This document shows, piece by piece, positions 43,401 to 57,750 of a stretch of 64,000 nucleotides of DNA. Below the pieces are notes generated by a model. It saw only the letters and a program-made list of their open reading frames with translations, was not told the origin of the DNA and ran no database searches. Position numbers and translations under genes: made by a program. Positions within the stretch are counted from its first letter, which is position 1. Every line of letters begins with the position of its first letter. The stretch is from Saksenaea vasiformis B4078 (lineage: Eukaryota > Mucoromycota > Mucoromycetes > Mucorales > Saksenaeaceae). Location: NCBI GenBank assembly GCA_000697055.1, contig JNDT01001950.1, positions 62,001-126,000 of the forward strand, given 5' to 3'.

Positions 43401-45603
43401 ACTATATCATAATTATGTTCTGTTACTGGATTTCAACAGTCTGTATCCTTCCATCATCCAAGAATACAATATATGTTTCACTACAGTCAACTATCGCCAA
43501 AATGCGGTTGGAGAAAAGGTGCAGTTATTCCTGCTATCAACGTACCATTAACTTCTGCTTAGGACGGAGATGCAGAGATTCCCGAAGTTCCCGATAAATC
43601 TCTGCCGCTTGGCGTCTTACCAAAATTGGTGAAAACGTTCGTAGATCAACGAAAGGCTGTGAAATCGCTACTGAAAAGGCGTGACCTAAGCGCGACTCAA
43701 AAGACACAGGTAGGCTACGGGTTATGGCGACGGGGAGATTGTTTAACTGGTTTTTCGTCTTTTTTTTTTTTAAAAAAAAAGTATAACATCCGGCAACAAG
43801 CTCTTAAATTAACGGCTAACAGCATGTACGGCTGCCTCGGCTCCCCGCATTCACGCTTTTGCGCCAAGCCTCTAGCCATGCTGATTACATCCCAAGGACG
43901 GAAAATTCTACAGGACACAGCAGATCTTGCAGCAGATCTTGACTTGAACGTCATTTATGGAGATACAGACTCTATTATGATTTTCACCGAAACGACATCA
44001 TTAAAAGAGACCAGGCATATCGCTAAGCAACTTCAGGAAGCAGTGAATAAGCGACATTCTCTGCTTGAAATTGGAGTGGATGCGATATTTAGACACATGC
44101 TTCTGCTGCAAAAAAAAAAGTATGCAGCATTGGCTATTGAAGAAAAGCCAACTGGGGGACTTGTTGAATCTATGGAAACGAAAGGTATTGACCTTGTTCG
44201 CCGAGACTGGTGTAACCTGTCGCGTGATGTGTCCCTGTAAGTTCCCCAATGTATTTCGCCCTCTTACTCATTTTATTAATAGGCGTGTCTTGAAGATTAT
44301 CCTTTCAGACAAAGCACCTGAAGACATAGTTCATGAGATTCATGAAATTCTAGCACGTGTGGCCGAGCAAATACGTGCTAATGAAGTGCCTTTGGACGAC
44401 TATGTTATTGTCAAAGTAAGAGCCTAGACCAAAGTATAGTGCTGTGTCCTAATTGAACCTAATAATAGCAATTGACGAAAAACGTAGACGAGTACGGTAA
44501 TGCGAGGAGTTACCCCCATGTTGAAGTGGCAAAAACTATGCGTCAGGCAGGTGTCAGTGTAAAAGCAGGTGACACAATCCCATATGTCATTTGCATGGAA
44601 GAAATGAGCGGACATGGCAAGTGCAGCCCAAAACTGGCAATGAAAGCCTGCCCTCCTGAATATGTGAAAAATGGCACTCGAAAACTCGGTAAGCTACTTT
44701 ATTATGCTGGTTTGAAACTTAAGCTCTGCAGACTTGGAATGGTATCTGGCGCAACAGATACATCCTCCTGTTGTACGCCTGTGTGCACCCTTAGATGGTA
44801 CAGATGTTGTTCAACTTGCAAGCTGTCTAGGTACGATCAATCTTAGTGGTGTCTGGAAAATTGACGAGCAATCTCTAGGTTTAGATACGGCGAAATACAA
44901 AGCAAAACAATCTCGGATTGCGTACCCGTTGGAGTCAAGTAATGCAAGTGGCGGGATTCTCGATAATGCATTGCGCTTTAAGCACGTTGATAACCTTGTT
45001 CTTCGGTGCGTCTATTGTCAAAATGAGTACGTCTGCATGGGGATTGCATATATTGCCGAGAACAACACGTTAGCCTACGGGCTGTCATGTCCAACATGCC
45101 ACCGTGATTTGCCTTTGCCCAGTGCTCAGATCCAGCTGACTCACACGCTGCGTAATTGTATCAAAAAGTACTATAGCGGCTGGTTACGGTGTGAAGATGC
45201 TGCATGTGGATACAGAACCCGTGCCGTGTCGATACGTGGAGATTGCTGTGCCCAGATCGGATGTTCCAGCCATTTGATACGAGAAGTAAGACCAAGGCAA
45301 GTTGCCGTATTTTTCCTAATTCTTTTTCTAGTATTCAGATAAGCAACTTTATGACCAAATATCGTATTACTTTTGTCTATTCGACATTGAGAAAAGCCTA
45401 TCAAGAACAGTTTGGAATAGTCACGAAGGTAAGACGACTTGTGTTCTAAGGTCATTGTGTAACGCATATCTTTTTTACTTGCAGCAAAAATAGCCTCGAT
45501 ATTAGATACCCATAAGACAGATTTAGACAAATTGAAGGGCACTGTGCATCAATACCTTCAGCGATGTGAATATCGTTATATAGATCTTCGCTCTTTACCA
45601 TGA
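40407..45603 (+). CDS. POL1: DNA polymerase alpha catalytic subunit
   Basis: Twenty exons: 40407-40536, 40589-40710, 40765-40878, 40932-41411, 41462-41561, 41608-41793, 41845-41993, 42045-42234, 42281-42463, 42511-42646, 42696-43034, 43086-43518, 43563-43709, 43782-44236, 44283-44415, 44469-44688, 44732-44830, 44879-45285, 45332-45428, 45485-45603; 1,412 aa, all phases close. Catalytic chain of the polymerase-primase that starts each Okazaki frag­ment. Motif A is LLLDFNSLYPSIIQEYNICF (Asp825), motif B KLTANSMYGCLG, motif C YGDTDSIM (Asp964, Asp966); the family's KKKYAAL and ETKGIDLVRRDWC follow. The C-terminus has the two Cys clusters (CVYCQNEYVC...CPTC and CEDAACGYRT...C) that bind Zn and Fe-S/partner subunits. 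The exonuclease-like region lacks proofreading residues, as in all alpha polymerases. Exons 1-3 are weakly supported because this N-terminus is poorly conserved. Intron 4 is GC-AG. Confidence 0.93.
41412..41461 (+). other. GC-AG intron in POL1
   Basis: The coding sequence ends GGA AAG and the intron starts GCAGGT and ends GGTAG. Only this choice keeps phase 0 and joins YVFGK to VLDRRSENYVSCSVIVKN with the same spacing as other alpha polymerases. The nearby GT at 41,416 gives a frameshift with every acceptor available. Confidence 0.75.
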
Positions 45604-45688
45604 CATACCCGTAATAAATCGAGCCAGATGATTGGTCGACTTTCAATGGCATTTTGTTGAATGGAAAAACACAAACGCGAGATATACC

Positions 45689-46901
45689 ATGTACTCGCCT
45701 ACGGGAGATCAGTTTCATAATGCAGACTTTCATAATCCAAATAAACCGCCATGGCGGAAGCTTCTATGGGTGAAACAAAACTTCCCCGACAATTACGTCG
45801 ACAACACATTTCTAGACGAACTGCAGAAAAATGGTAAAATCGTCGCTGATCTTACCATCAATCGAAGCTGAATTTCCTAATGTTTCTGGGGGAAAATAGT
45901 AAATGTGCGAGAATACGATTATTGGACGATGGTCCATGAATCAGGGGTGATTACGCAGCACATTAGCAGTGTCGTGATCTTCATTGCCATATTCATCTAC
46001 CTGCGGGCAGGAACATTGTCAGCTACTCATCTTATCTGGACAGGTTCCCTACTGACAGGAATCGGTTACATAGTTTGGGATTTGACCGTGCTCAAGGCGA
46101 CATATGATTATGAAGTGAAACGTAGGCATCATTCTTGTTTACGGTGGTTGTTGAATCTCAAATTGTAGGCAAACGCGTTGCAAAAAGTGCCATTTTCTTT
46201 TTCTGTACGTTACTTGGACTGTCACCAATCCTGAAGACATTGACAAGTCAAACAAGCGACGATACAATATGGGCTTTGACTGTTTGCTGCTTCCTGACTA
46301 ATATTCTTTTCCATGACTATGCGTCGGAAAAGTTCAAGTAAGAGGACCTTTTTCCCATCTTGTGAACCTAATCAATTATGCAGAATTCCCGGATTGCTCT
46401 CTACCAACGCCGCTATTTTCGCCTCTGTCCTGTTGGCTTCACGGTTAAATACGAACCATACGAATCGCGATGTCTTTGGTCTTCTATCATTTGCTGTCGA
46501 GTGGTTCGCGCTATTTCCTATTTTTCGTAAATACTTACAGGTAAAAAGAAGTAGGTGAATAATCCCATCTTGCTAACGAAAATATTACACTTTTTAGCGT
46601 ATCAATACCAAGGTGCAAGTAGTTTTAACAAGTGGGATGCTTTTGCTATGCGTCATGCTCTTTATTCAGATATCCAAGGCTGTCGTATTTCTCTATTTAC
46701 TCGGCTTCTGTTTCTTAACATTTGTTTGTCCATACTGGTTAATATTTATCCAGAAATACAAAAAGTATGTACTGCGGATGTCTTTGTCGGAATAGGTCAC
46801 TCAATTTTGTCGTTAGTGAGATCCACGGGCCATGGGATGAAGCTAGGCCAAGGCTACAGCAGCGACCAAAACGAAATATGTACAGAAAACGTGCTACATA
46901 A
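45689..46901 (+). CDS. GPI2: GPI-GlcNAc transferase subunit PIG-C/Gpi2
   Basis: Six exons: 45689-45833, 45900-46121, 46169-46337, 46384-46540, 46598-46764, 46817-46901; introns 46-66 bp; 314 aa. Subunit of the ER enzyme that adds GlcNAc to phosphatidylinositol, the first step of GPI-anchor synthesis. Family motifs: WRKLLWVKQNFPDNYVD, FLDELQKN, then several membrane helices, SPILKTLTSQTSDDTIWAL, LFHDYASE, LSTNAAIFASVLLASRL, FALFPIFRKYL, CPYWLIFIQKYK and the C-terminal NEIHGPWDEA. It begins 85 bp after the POL1 stop on the same strand, a very short gap. Confidence 0.95.
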
Positions 46902-49900
46902 AATATACCTGCGATCATGATAATGTTACTCCATGATGTTTGTTTTCGTGTTAGATCGAGAACCATTTCTAGCACAGCCAATTTCCCACATGTACAGTGT
47001 ATAGAGATAACTTGGTTGCAAAATATGACATGACTCAATAACAGCAGAAACCTCGAATCTTCTCTTCAGACGCGAGATATGCATTTGTCATTGTAGCACG
47101 CATTTGTCATGGTGGTACGCCAGCTCATACCACCCATATTAGTAACACAATATGTCATATTGTAACTGGTTCTGGACGATTTTGATGAGTAGGAGGGACA
47201 AAAATGATAATTAAACGGTGGAAATCCCGTATTTGCAAGCGAAATAGCCTGGCTTGGCCAGACTCATGGCCTCTAGACGTCAGCTAATTACAGCAATTGG
47301 ACACAATTAGTCACAGCCTGATCACACATTACCAAACGTTGTTCCTATATACTGAAAACAAGCCGAGGAACACACAAGTATTTTTCCGTGGAGCATCACG
47401 GTTATTAGCTCAGCCGTGGCGTGCTTCCAATACAATTAAAACAATAAGTGTTGTAAAACATAGTACAACTTTGAGACAAAGCCAGTGCAACACAGGCACG
47501 TTTAGAGAATTCAAGGTTAGGTTTTTTACAGAAACAACGTTAGACATGAACTTTGCAATACGTGAAATATGAAGCTCTAGCATGTTGACTCAACGGGACA
47601 GTAAAGTGGAATGTAGAAATTGCCCAGGAAAAAAAGCGATACATTCGCTTATGTTGCATGTCCAACTATTCACAAACAAAACTCTTGGGAGCGCTGAGTC
47701 TAACCTTGACAGGCTCCAAGAGTGAAAGTCTGTGGTTTTCTTGGTTCCACGTGGCAAGATCATCTTGTCTCGGCAGAGAGGATCTCCGCATATCGGTCTT
47801 GGCCTTTGTCCAGCATCGCTCCATAGATTCAGAAAGGGCAAGGCGATCAAACGGGCGTGATCTGGTCGTTCTATTGATTATGTCAAGGATAGCTGTTACC
47901 TTGGGCAAATAACAACATTTTCCATCGCCATGGATATGCTACCAACGGTGATAAAATATCAAGGCACAAAATTCCAATAGATATTTAGCAGAAGGATCGG
48001 CATTTCGACGCGTACGTTCGCAGACTATATGTGTCGATTAACCAAGCACGCACGTTGCGATCGGTGGCGTTGAAAGCCTAAAGTACACTGCGATACAGCT
48101 TTTTGGTAATCTTAGTGCGTTCTGTTTCTTCTTCTGTACAAAGCCTCTACCAAGCTCGGTTAGTACCATTCTCACTGCTTTGCTCATACAATTTAGTGAC
48201 GAAGCCGCTGTTTGCACGGCATGCTTTTCTTTTGATCTATGTCTATAGCTCGCCAATATAATAGCAGTTAACAGTTGATATGAGGATCAGGGCCGAGTCA
48301 GAATAAACAGAGCGGCACAAATGAAACGATGTCATGGAAACTACGGGCGAACCATCGACGACCGTTGTAAGTACGTCGTATTAGCCGAGGACAGGGTGTA
48401 CTGGCGAGCTGAGCATGTCCAACCTATGAATGTCGATTGAGTGCGACTGCACTGCAAGCGGAAAGTATCTGCACTCAGTTGAGCGCACTCCACAATTAAG
48501 GATACATGCTTCAAAACATTTTGGCATATTTCTCTCAGTTTCCTCTTATATAAAGGAATTTTATGGAAAACATAAGGGAAATAGGTTATTTAGCTTCGAA
48601 GTAGAGAATAGGAACCTGAATATGTCGACCAAAGATGCAGGTTGAGCCATTCAACTGATTCTACACCGTAGCTTGTGTGCTTCCCCGAAATCACATTAAG
48701 CACTTTTTCCTGGCATATCCAGAAGGATGACATTTGAATATCCAAATTCACCGACACGCGCAACAACAAAATGAGTCATTAGCAATGATTACCAAAAACG
48801 TGTTGTAAGAAGATGTAGAAAGGGATTATGCAACATTATATCAGAGAAGCCATGAAGTATGTTGACATTCGAGTGACGATTTACGGCCGCTCTAACGCAA
48901 GTGGAATTGGATCTATCCAAGCTGTCGAAGGCAGGATGGATAGTAAAGCATGTACTACCACCTTGAAGAAGAACATCTTTCTATACTTAAAGAAAAATAA
49001 GGTCAGAAACTAGTACTTGCAGAGTGATAACATGCCATGTCACACCAGTAAAGCAGCGAAACATCGGAAGAAAGGCAACAGTATCTCCATTCCGCTAGAC
49101 CGGCCTACGCAAAGCCCAGATTTAGACGGGATTGAGAACATCATATTCGTAAACCTGAGGAGTTAAATGCTGCACTGCTAGAGGAGTGACACACCATCTC
49201 TCAGAGTATCTGCGAAAATATGGCGGTATCGATGTGCAAAAAGACGCAAGGCTACTACTATAGAGGTCCATCAAGACCACAGATGTTACCGAAATAACCC
49301 ACTGGTCCAAGTAAATCCTTCAACATACAGTTTATTTATTTTTATCTTGATCCTTTGCTATTCACAGTTATATTAAATACAGAATTGGCAACATGTTCTG
49401 TGCAAAGTATTGCATACACACTTTTTCCTCGAGGTGTACATTGTGATGAGTAATGCTGATATCCACAAGATACTTACCGTTCTTGACGTGATCAAGAAGC
49501 ATGACTGCACCACGCTCCTCTTGAGGCATTGTCGTTTTCTGGATCCCATCGAGCGACGCTGCACAAAGGTCAAGGCCTTGCGGAAGCCTCTCTGGAGAGC
49601 CACAAACTACCACTCGCAAGGACTATCGAGGTCGTATCGATCACTCTCAAAAATTTCGTTTGCATATACAAGGACATCAATATAAATCAATAAATACACC
49701 GCTCTTTTCTCGGACGTTTTCTGCATTGACGGTGCTCAATTCTGGTTTACAATATCCACAAACTGCACTAGCTGACTAACATCCGTACCGGCAAATTAAA
49801 ATTTTTACTTCACTTCCTGGAGCTTTATCGCAAGTTCTTACCAATGAATTCGGTCCACCCATTTTCTGGATTTTTCAACTGCAAGCCGACCGTAACAGAA

Positions 49901-52900
49901 AGGATTGCCCTTTATGGCAACAAAAATTTGGATCTCCGGTGTCTCGTTGTATTGCAAGGACAGTAACCTAGATCGTACCATGTGGCTTGCTCAAACACCA
50001 AATTTAGGTTTAGTTGAACACATTTGTGGGACGGGACACAATTGTGTTCGTTAGTAAGCAGATACATCTCTATTGTACTCGTAGCATCGACTGGGACTGT
50101 AATAGATTTGGTTTAGAGAGCTTTGGTATCATCGAGATTTCAAATGAAGTACCTTGGAATAATCCCAGCAAACTACGCCCATTTTGACAAAACATGCCGT
50201 TCTAGTCAATGGACGCGTCTTCAGCTTCGTGTATTGTCCACATAATGCTGCGTAGTTTCCTTGTTATCGGCCTGCGATAGATTGCACCCGAGTCACTTTG
50301 CCACACTCGCTTCCTTCCTGAACTGTTTCATATTTTCCATGGGTGTTCACCTGTACAACTTAATGTTTACGCTTACATCGTTCATCATTGAAACCTGTTC
50401 TTTCCGTTTAAGCGCCCTCTTTATGGGTGCAAATAATTTTTCTCCCATCCACTGGTAGCATCATGTCATTCCCGATATGTTTACAAAATGTCTAATTTGG
50501 AGAACAGGTTTTGATCGCATGGGAATGAATGTAGAGATGACGATAAAGTGCTTAATAGCCGGTTGCACATTGCTATGTTAAATTGTTTCAGTCGTCTTCA
50601 TGTTGAACATACATCGGACCCTATTTCCCATAACTGTGGCAACAGGACTTGCGTTTCTTGACATTACCCTTTATTGAATGCTTTTTTACGCTAATCCATA
50701 TAAATTCTCCGTCTGCCAAGAGTTTATCTGGCGCTGACGCGAAACAGTTTGAAAGTAGCGCAAGATTGTAGGGTAATCCATTAATTTTAATTTTCGCAGA
50801 TCATTTTTCGGTTACCACGCTGTAATTCGTTCTTTATCAATTGCAACTTCCACAATTAGCACAGACATATTGTCGGGAGGTTAGACTGATTCTGTATATG
50901 TCTCAAAGCGTACACGGTCCTAATGTACAGTGAGGATGCATTATTTCTGAGACCACTATGTTACTGCTCCGGATTAGAAACATACGCGCTTCCTAAGCGA
51001 TAAACGCCTCACGCCATGGGTAATCCCACATTACATGACGTGCGTAGAGGTCATGTTAAAAAAAAATCAAATTTTGAAGATGTGAATGCCTCCCATCACA
51101 TGTTACATGCGGTGTCACAACCAAATCTCAATTTATGACCTGTCTCAAGTGCCGGAGTTTTGAGCTGACGGGACTTTTGAAACTGAGGTTCAAAACGTAC
51201 ATTCATTCCGACCACCTGCAGCCAAGGTTTGGGCGTAAAGAATGCTCTATTGGTTTTTGACCGTGCGCAGTAGCAAGTAGCTTGTTGGTTGCCTCTACCA
51301 CTGTTCATCTGTTTGACGTGAACACCATTACTGATAGTATCAGATCAATCACAAAGTTGGATAGTTCGTGAGTCAACTTTATCACGGATTGTTTTTAGCT
51401 CGACGTGTACTAGCTTAAGCGTATGTTGTTATTGCTTCCGACGTTACCGATATTAGTATTTAGAGTATTAATCAATGATTTCGGCTACAGAACGCCCCTG
51501 TTGGCTCTAGTAAAGCCCCACAGTTTCGTATTCACTGCCTGCTGTAGCTAATTCGGGTTCACACGCGTTGTAAAGGTAATTCTTAATAAACTAGACTATT
51601 AACATCATCGGAAGATGACGCCAGAAGGACTCAGTAACACCTTAACCTTCATCGCTATTGACTACATGATTACTATAGCATAGTAATTATTAAAAGAATA
51701 ATTTCAGTAGCACCAATAGTGCGGATCAAACGCCCAGTGGAAATCCGAGAAGAGGTACCTTACATATCGCACGCACTAGACAACGGTGTTACACATCAAA
51801 GAGAAAGAAAGAGAAAACGGTTGGCGCGTCATACCAATAGCGCAAAGACCGCAGCATAATGAAGATATATGTTCGCTGTAAGACGGTCATTAGGTGCAGA
51901 ATAGTAAAAAGAAAACCTAGACTGCAAGGTTTATCGATAACCCGTCTCACGCTATAGACGGAATGTGGCAAATGATAAATAGGAGTATCACCTTCTCTCC
52001 TCCAGAAAACCAAATCAGAGGTAAGATTGGGTCATGTGGATCGTGTGCAGCTCACTCCCTCGCAAGGTTTTTTTTTATATCAGAGTTAAGGTTCCTTGCA
52101 CGGAGAAACTCAGTGGATGAAAAGGGTCAGCTGTCCCTCGGTAGAAAAATCATTAGAGAAACATCAAGGTAGATACGTAATTCAGGTGCAGAAGACCCTC
52201 CTCCAATAGAACGCGAGCTTAGTCGTATCTGACTCGCGTTTTACGTCAAGGCTCCATGCTGTTCATCCAGTTGTTGTAACCTAGACAGTTCTCCGCTTCT
52301 ATTCGATCTCCGATGATAGACACAAGATCCCTGAACTGAACAAGGGTCAGCTATGCTCAATAGACCTATCAAAATAGAATCCTTCTTTCCTTTTTTTTTT
52401 AATCGCTGATTTTAGAACTATGACAACAAATAGTAACCAGATAGTATTTCTGTAAGCGGACACCCCAGAACATTTTCAGTTGGACAGCCGAATGAGAGAC
52501 TATTTTCCGACTTGGCTCAAAAAAGGAAAGCACCACCGTCAATGGATCGTCATTTTTGTCCAGCTGCACAGTCATTCACTTTAGCGGTAAGCATCACAAA
52601 GGAATTGATTTTAGTATAGTATTTTCTTGGTCATACGAAAAACTATAGTTAAGCAATGACGGTTGTAACATTAAGTTGAATATAATATTTCGGATAGAAA
52701 CGCGGACCATTCCCCCAGACATAGCCGTCGTACGAAAAAAAAAAGTTTTAAAATAGTTAAATTTTCGTTTTTCTCATCAAAACTCAATTAGCAACTTCTC
52801 CTATTGATGTCCGACGGAGGAGTTTTGCCATCATTGCTAGTCGATCTGTGGTCAGATTACATCATCCGATCAGCCGCATGCTTTCCGCATGATGAAATCG

Positions 52901-53111
52901 ATTATTTGCGTTGTTAATGAATCCTAGCAAGAAATACAATCCAAAACAAGGAAAAGAAACAAAAGAGCGAAATCAAAAAGAGGGAATGTTTTTCAAATAT
53001 GGAATAGAAAGAAGATGTGTTGACATATATACAGATACATACACTACTAGTTATGAAGAAAAATGAAAAGCCTATAATGTTTTAACGTATGTAATAAAGG
53101 AGTGGGCATAT
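46902..53111. other. 6.2 kb non-coding region, nothing recognised
   Basis: Many short frames without protein character. A minus-strand frame at 47,666-47,908 (with INRTTRSRPFDRLALSESME) has a transposon-like flavour but no motif that can be named. No inverted repeats, tRNAs or exon chains were recognised. Confidence 0.45.
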
Positions 53112-54866
53112 TTACGAATGCATAGCGGTTGGCTTTTTTACTGCCTTGACAGACTTGACTTTATCATAAACGTGACACTATGTACACACACAGGTCGTTC
53201 TTGTGAGTTAGTCATCTTTTTTTTCCGTTTCATACTCTGCGTGTTTACCTTGTGGGCGTGTCTGTACCACAGCAAATTGTTTCGTCGTTTCCCACTGGAA
53301 ATTGGGACATATCGTTGGCATTGATGGCAAAGTCCTTCAATCGCGCCTTGAGTATCGACACGTCGTTCTTCCAGCGGATCGATGAACTTTTTTCCAGAAA
53401 CAGAAGAAATGCCGTGGTAGAATTGCTTGTGGTACCTATTTTAAGTGTAAGTGAAGTGCAAAAAAAAAATGAATGATTTATTTTCCGGAATTTACCAGTA
53501 CGCGCTATTCTTCAGTTGTAACCATTTGCCTGGTTTACAGCTGTCACAATAGCCTTCTTTAAGATAGCCTGTGTATCGAACCCATTTAGGTGTGTAATTA
53601 TCCTCATCGTGTCTCGGTCTCTGTCGACGGGGTATAGCCGAGGGATTGGTCTGAGTTGCTTCCATGTCAGCCCTAGACAGAGTAGGATAGCTTTGTGCGC
53701 CTGAATTTGTCTGGTTTTCATCTGGGCTGGAAACCACATGGGTCGCAGGACCCTTGCTGTAGGACCTGCTGCCATTCAGGGACTTTGTCCGCTTCCGATG
53801 GTTGTACTCGTCTGGCCATGTCGCATTTAGCATGGCTTCCGAATCTTTGTGAGAGGGCGAAATAATAGGGTCGCTAAGACTTGGTATGACAGCTGGCTGT
53901 TGTTGAGAGCAGCTCATGAAATCGATGGAATACTGGTATGCCTCACGGTCGTTCGGCAGCAGTCGGCTCTCTACTGGGCTGGTATCGCGACAAGTCGTTG
54001 TTGGTTGCGGTGGCGGCGGTGGTGGTAGTGACGTTGGTGCTGGTAGTGATGTTGGTGCTGGTGAGGAAAGTAATGTGGGTGTCGTCGTGTGGCTTCCAGA
54101 AGAGGTCGTAGGAGGAAATGATATCAATGTGTCGTCTTCAACTGTTTTTCCCGCTTCTTGCAGTTTTACACAGCCGCGGCTCTGTTGCCATGTCAACTGT
54201 GGGCCATTGGAAGGAAAGTTGAAGCCATCAGCGAAGTTATCAATGCCTCTGACGAGCTGTGATTCCATCGATAAATGAGAATCAAAGCCATAAATGTGTT
54301 GAGTGTGGTATGCTAACGATAATGATGGTGATGGTGATGATACAGTAGATGGTTGTTGATACATATGATTGTCTTTCAATGCTGCTTCAGGTTTGGTAGC
54401 ACGTTGTAGTGTTGAATCTTCTAAATTTGCTGTTGTCAACACAGGTTCGTACCACTGATTGGCGAACAAGTAAGGAGATGATTCGTCAAGTTGTAGTGTG
54501 TCCGAAGTCATGGAAGTAGATGAAGAAAGAAACCCTGGTTCGTTTTCGGTGACATTATCTTTATATTGTCATTTAGCGAAACTAAAGATCAATGGTCTGG
54601 CTGTTACCTCGGTCACCGTCGGAAACGTTGCTGGTATCTAGAGGTGTTTGCCAGTGATTTGTTGTTGGTTGCTTGTCTGTAAACGCGTATTTTCTCTCTG
54701 TATGGCATGGCATTGGATAATTCTCAGTAATACATGGTAATTCCGATAGAGGACAAGCCAATGACCCATCCGCAGCGGGGTATGCGTAGGCGTTTGCGTA
54801 ATTGAAAGTCGGATCGGTAGCTGACAGAAACGATTGGTGGTACCGCTGCTGCTCAAAGTTGTACAT
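53112..54866 (-). CDS. Rua1_C (DUF4451)-type putative transcription regulator
   Basis: Four exons: 54866-54608, 54534-53496, 53435-53249, 53177-53112; introns 60-73 bp; 516 aa. Residues 1-400 are low-complexity, rich in Ser, Thr, Pro and Gln, with a proline run near residue 250, as in activation regions. From about residue 403 comes the conserved domain: YTPKWVRYTGYLKEGYCDSC, KPGKWLQLKNSAYWYHKQFY, HGISSVSGKKFIDPL, then EGLCHQCQRYVPI and LLWYRHAHKCHVYDK. The two Cys pairs with His residues form a zinc-finger-like unit known from the C-terminus of Ustilago Rua1 and related fungal proteins. Likely nuclear. Targets unknown. Confidence 0.85.
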
Positions 54867-57750
54867 GATTTAAAGTAGAAGAAGTAGGAACAAGCAAATG
54901 AAAAAATAGTGAGACGTAATGTTTAAAGAAGTGATAAAGAAATTACAAAGAATGGAGTAGAGACTTGATTTTTTTTAAAACGTGAGGAGAGAAAGTACTC
55001 AATTGCAGAATTAACTATGGAGTACACAAGAATGAAAATAAGAGTGAAAGAAAGAGAGAAAAGAGAGAGAGAGAAAAGGGATAAGGTGACAAAAATAAGA
55101 ATAAAAATATAGTAAGTGTGTGACTTACAAGAGCGAAGGGATACACAACGGGTCAATAGTTATGGATCAATGGTTAAATCCATTCTCCACATGAGAGATT
55201 GAAATTTGCTTAGGGCTGGTCATGTGGAAAGACAGGGCGAGACTGTCTGGGAAAAATAAAAGGACAAGTCAGGGGAACTCGCTCAATTCTCCCAATGTGC
55301 GCTGTCAAATATGTCCCCGTGTTTTTACGAGACCTGTTCGATGATCACGCTGTATTGTACACTCACATGGCTCTTTAGGGAGAGAGGCCGTGCGCTGGAA
55401 TAAAATACATTAGTACGGTATGTATTTTCATTGGATAGATGTGGTGGTTGATACTGTGCGATCATCGATCAGGCATGGTCGTCACAATTTGTAACCATGT
55501 CGTACATATAACAAAACCTTGTACAAATTATTCGGTCGTAGCCGCCGCGATGGCACGAGTTTTTGAGAACCCTGAAAAACATTTAAGCCAGTGATTGCAT
55601 GGTGATCGCATGAAGTCTATGTCAGCAAAAAAAAGAAAGAGCGATTTTCCTTTCTATCTCTCTTTCTGCCTGATCTATCCAATTTAATTTCTTGAATCAT
55701 CATCACACTTTCTGTCGGAGCTGGAACGCACCGAGGTCTGCTATACAAACGTTTTTTTTTCTGGGTTTGCATGTTTCAGTGGTCGTTCATCAACTTTGTT
55801 GTCTTCTTTTTCTAAGGGTCCCGAAATTAGTAGGATACTATACTCAACTTACGAGGTGATACAAAAAAAAGCACAGACATGATCCATGTTTAACAGAGCA
55901 CACGCGTCTTTCAAATGGATCCCGTTTTCAACTGTGACTCTATCTCCTGTGAATGTTTTCGGGCATTTACCATCAATAGGTGGTCTAGACCATTTATGTA
56001 TCGTTGTTTTATTAAAAGCCAGAAAGTAGCAAGGTGGTGGTAGGTAAGGTGAGCGTACAAATTAAAAGTCTAAGCTTGGACCACTTATTGTTTGGATCGG
56101 CGTACAATAGCTAACATGTTTACTAACGTGCCCCCCTTCCACTGCGATTTGAATGGTTTCTCCTGAAATAAAAATAAGGTTCACTTAGTAGTTCCCATTT
56201 CGGTTACACGGCAGCACAGATCAGTGAACCTGCAGACGCACCTATTCCTTTCCTTACACCGGTACCTGCTCCGCCCTTCATATAGCACATTTGCCTATTT
56301 CTAGAAAGCAAAATGTAGTTGAGTTCTACCGCCGCTGTCGGGCGGAAGCACTGAAACGGTAGAGTTTCGTGGCACAAGAAAAGCGAGTAAAATTTTTCTA
56401 TAATTTTGTAGTAAACGCGGCTTCTGTAAACTAATGCCGCCGCAAGTGAAAAGTGATAGCGCGTTTAGTTTAAGACGTTTGAGAAAAATTTCCACAATGA
56501 TGACTTCATAGGCGAAAGCATGCGGTCTCTCACAATATAATCGCATTTTCCAACTTCCAAATAAAGGATGCTACTTATAGTACTTTCCTGTTCGTGTCTA
56601 AGCAACCCAACCACAAATATAACAGAGCCATTGTCATAAAAGACCGCCCCATGTTTCTCTCCGCATGTGTGTCTCTGCTGATGGTTCTGAGTGCACTTAT
56701 CATCGGGATTCTGATTGAATTGCCGACAGCAAAGCAAGGGCTTTTGTCCTTCGGAAGTAAGGTCGCTGAGGTGGTGGTAAATAGACGGTACTAGAAATAC
56801 CTTTGAGAATGTATCAGCTCAATAGCGGTAGCTACCTTTGTCATCACGAAAGGCGATTCCCCTCGGGTGTATAAATGCCATCTCGGCTGATATACTGATA
56901 TAACAGTCGCTCCGTGAAAGAATATTCACTTAACAGGTATGTCACACTTAGATAATAATGTTTTCGGAACAGATTTGATAGATTAGCTGCGTTGCCTGCT
57001 CATTCAAAGGATACTATCGATGTACGGAACAGAAAGCTCTACTGACCATGCCCAAAAGGTCTTTCGTCCATCTCAATGCAGGATCAGGTTTATACATAAC
57101 TGCACGAAAATACCAGAGCCTGCAGAGAATCGTTTATCGCAGGGTGGTAGCTCAATAAATGCTAAGACCACACTACTTCCTTTGATTTGCGTAAGTTCAG
57201 ACTCTGAGGGAAACGAGCAATCCTCCGATGTCTCGATCTTTCGTGCCCCACGACTTCATTCAGTAGAGCTATGGATGGGTAGACTGCCGTTTACTAACTC
57301 CAGATTTTACATACTGCAATCGACGGCACGAGTGATTTTTTAGTATTGTAAGTTCAACTCGGGAACTCATGAGTACCGACAGAAATGGCTGGTAGACATG
57401 CAAAATCATCATCCGTTATGGAGCGACATTATTTTATGGGAAGCGTGTATTCTATTTAGAGATAATTGTACGCCATAAAGATAAATAAAAGAAACTTTAT
57501 CATAGACGTTGACCATGTTTTCTTTTATAGGAGTCGTGCGATTGAGAGTGTATGTAGCGGATGATTACAAGTTTGTGATTGTTTTTTTTTTTTACACGCT
57601 ATCAAAAGATAGAAATAGTAACAACAAGAAGGAAGCTGGCTGCCATTGATGCATCCTCCTTCTTCTCTCTGTCTCTCTATTATTCTTGTGTTGAAAATTA
57701 AAATTACCGTGAAAATAATGTACAGGAAAATAACGTTTTCAAAAAGTTTT
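54867..57750. other. Non-coding, nothing recognised
   Basis: Includes the promoter of the Rua1_C-type gene (purine-rich stretch about 55,020-55,090). No exon chain or repeat identified. Confidence 0.45.

Noticed and set aside
47666..47908. Transposon-like minus-strand frame
   Set aside because: No catalytic motif or terminal repeat could be identified, so it is not called.
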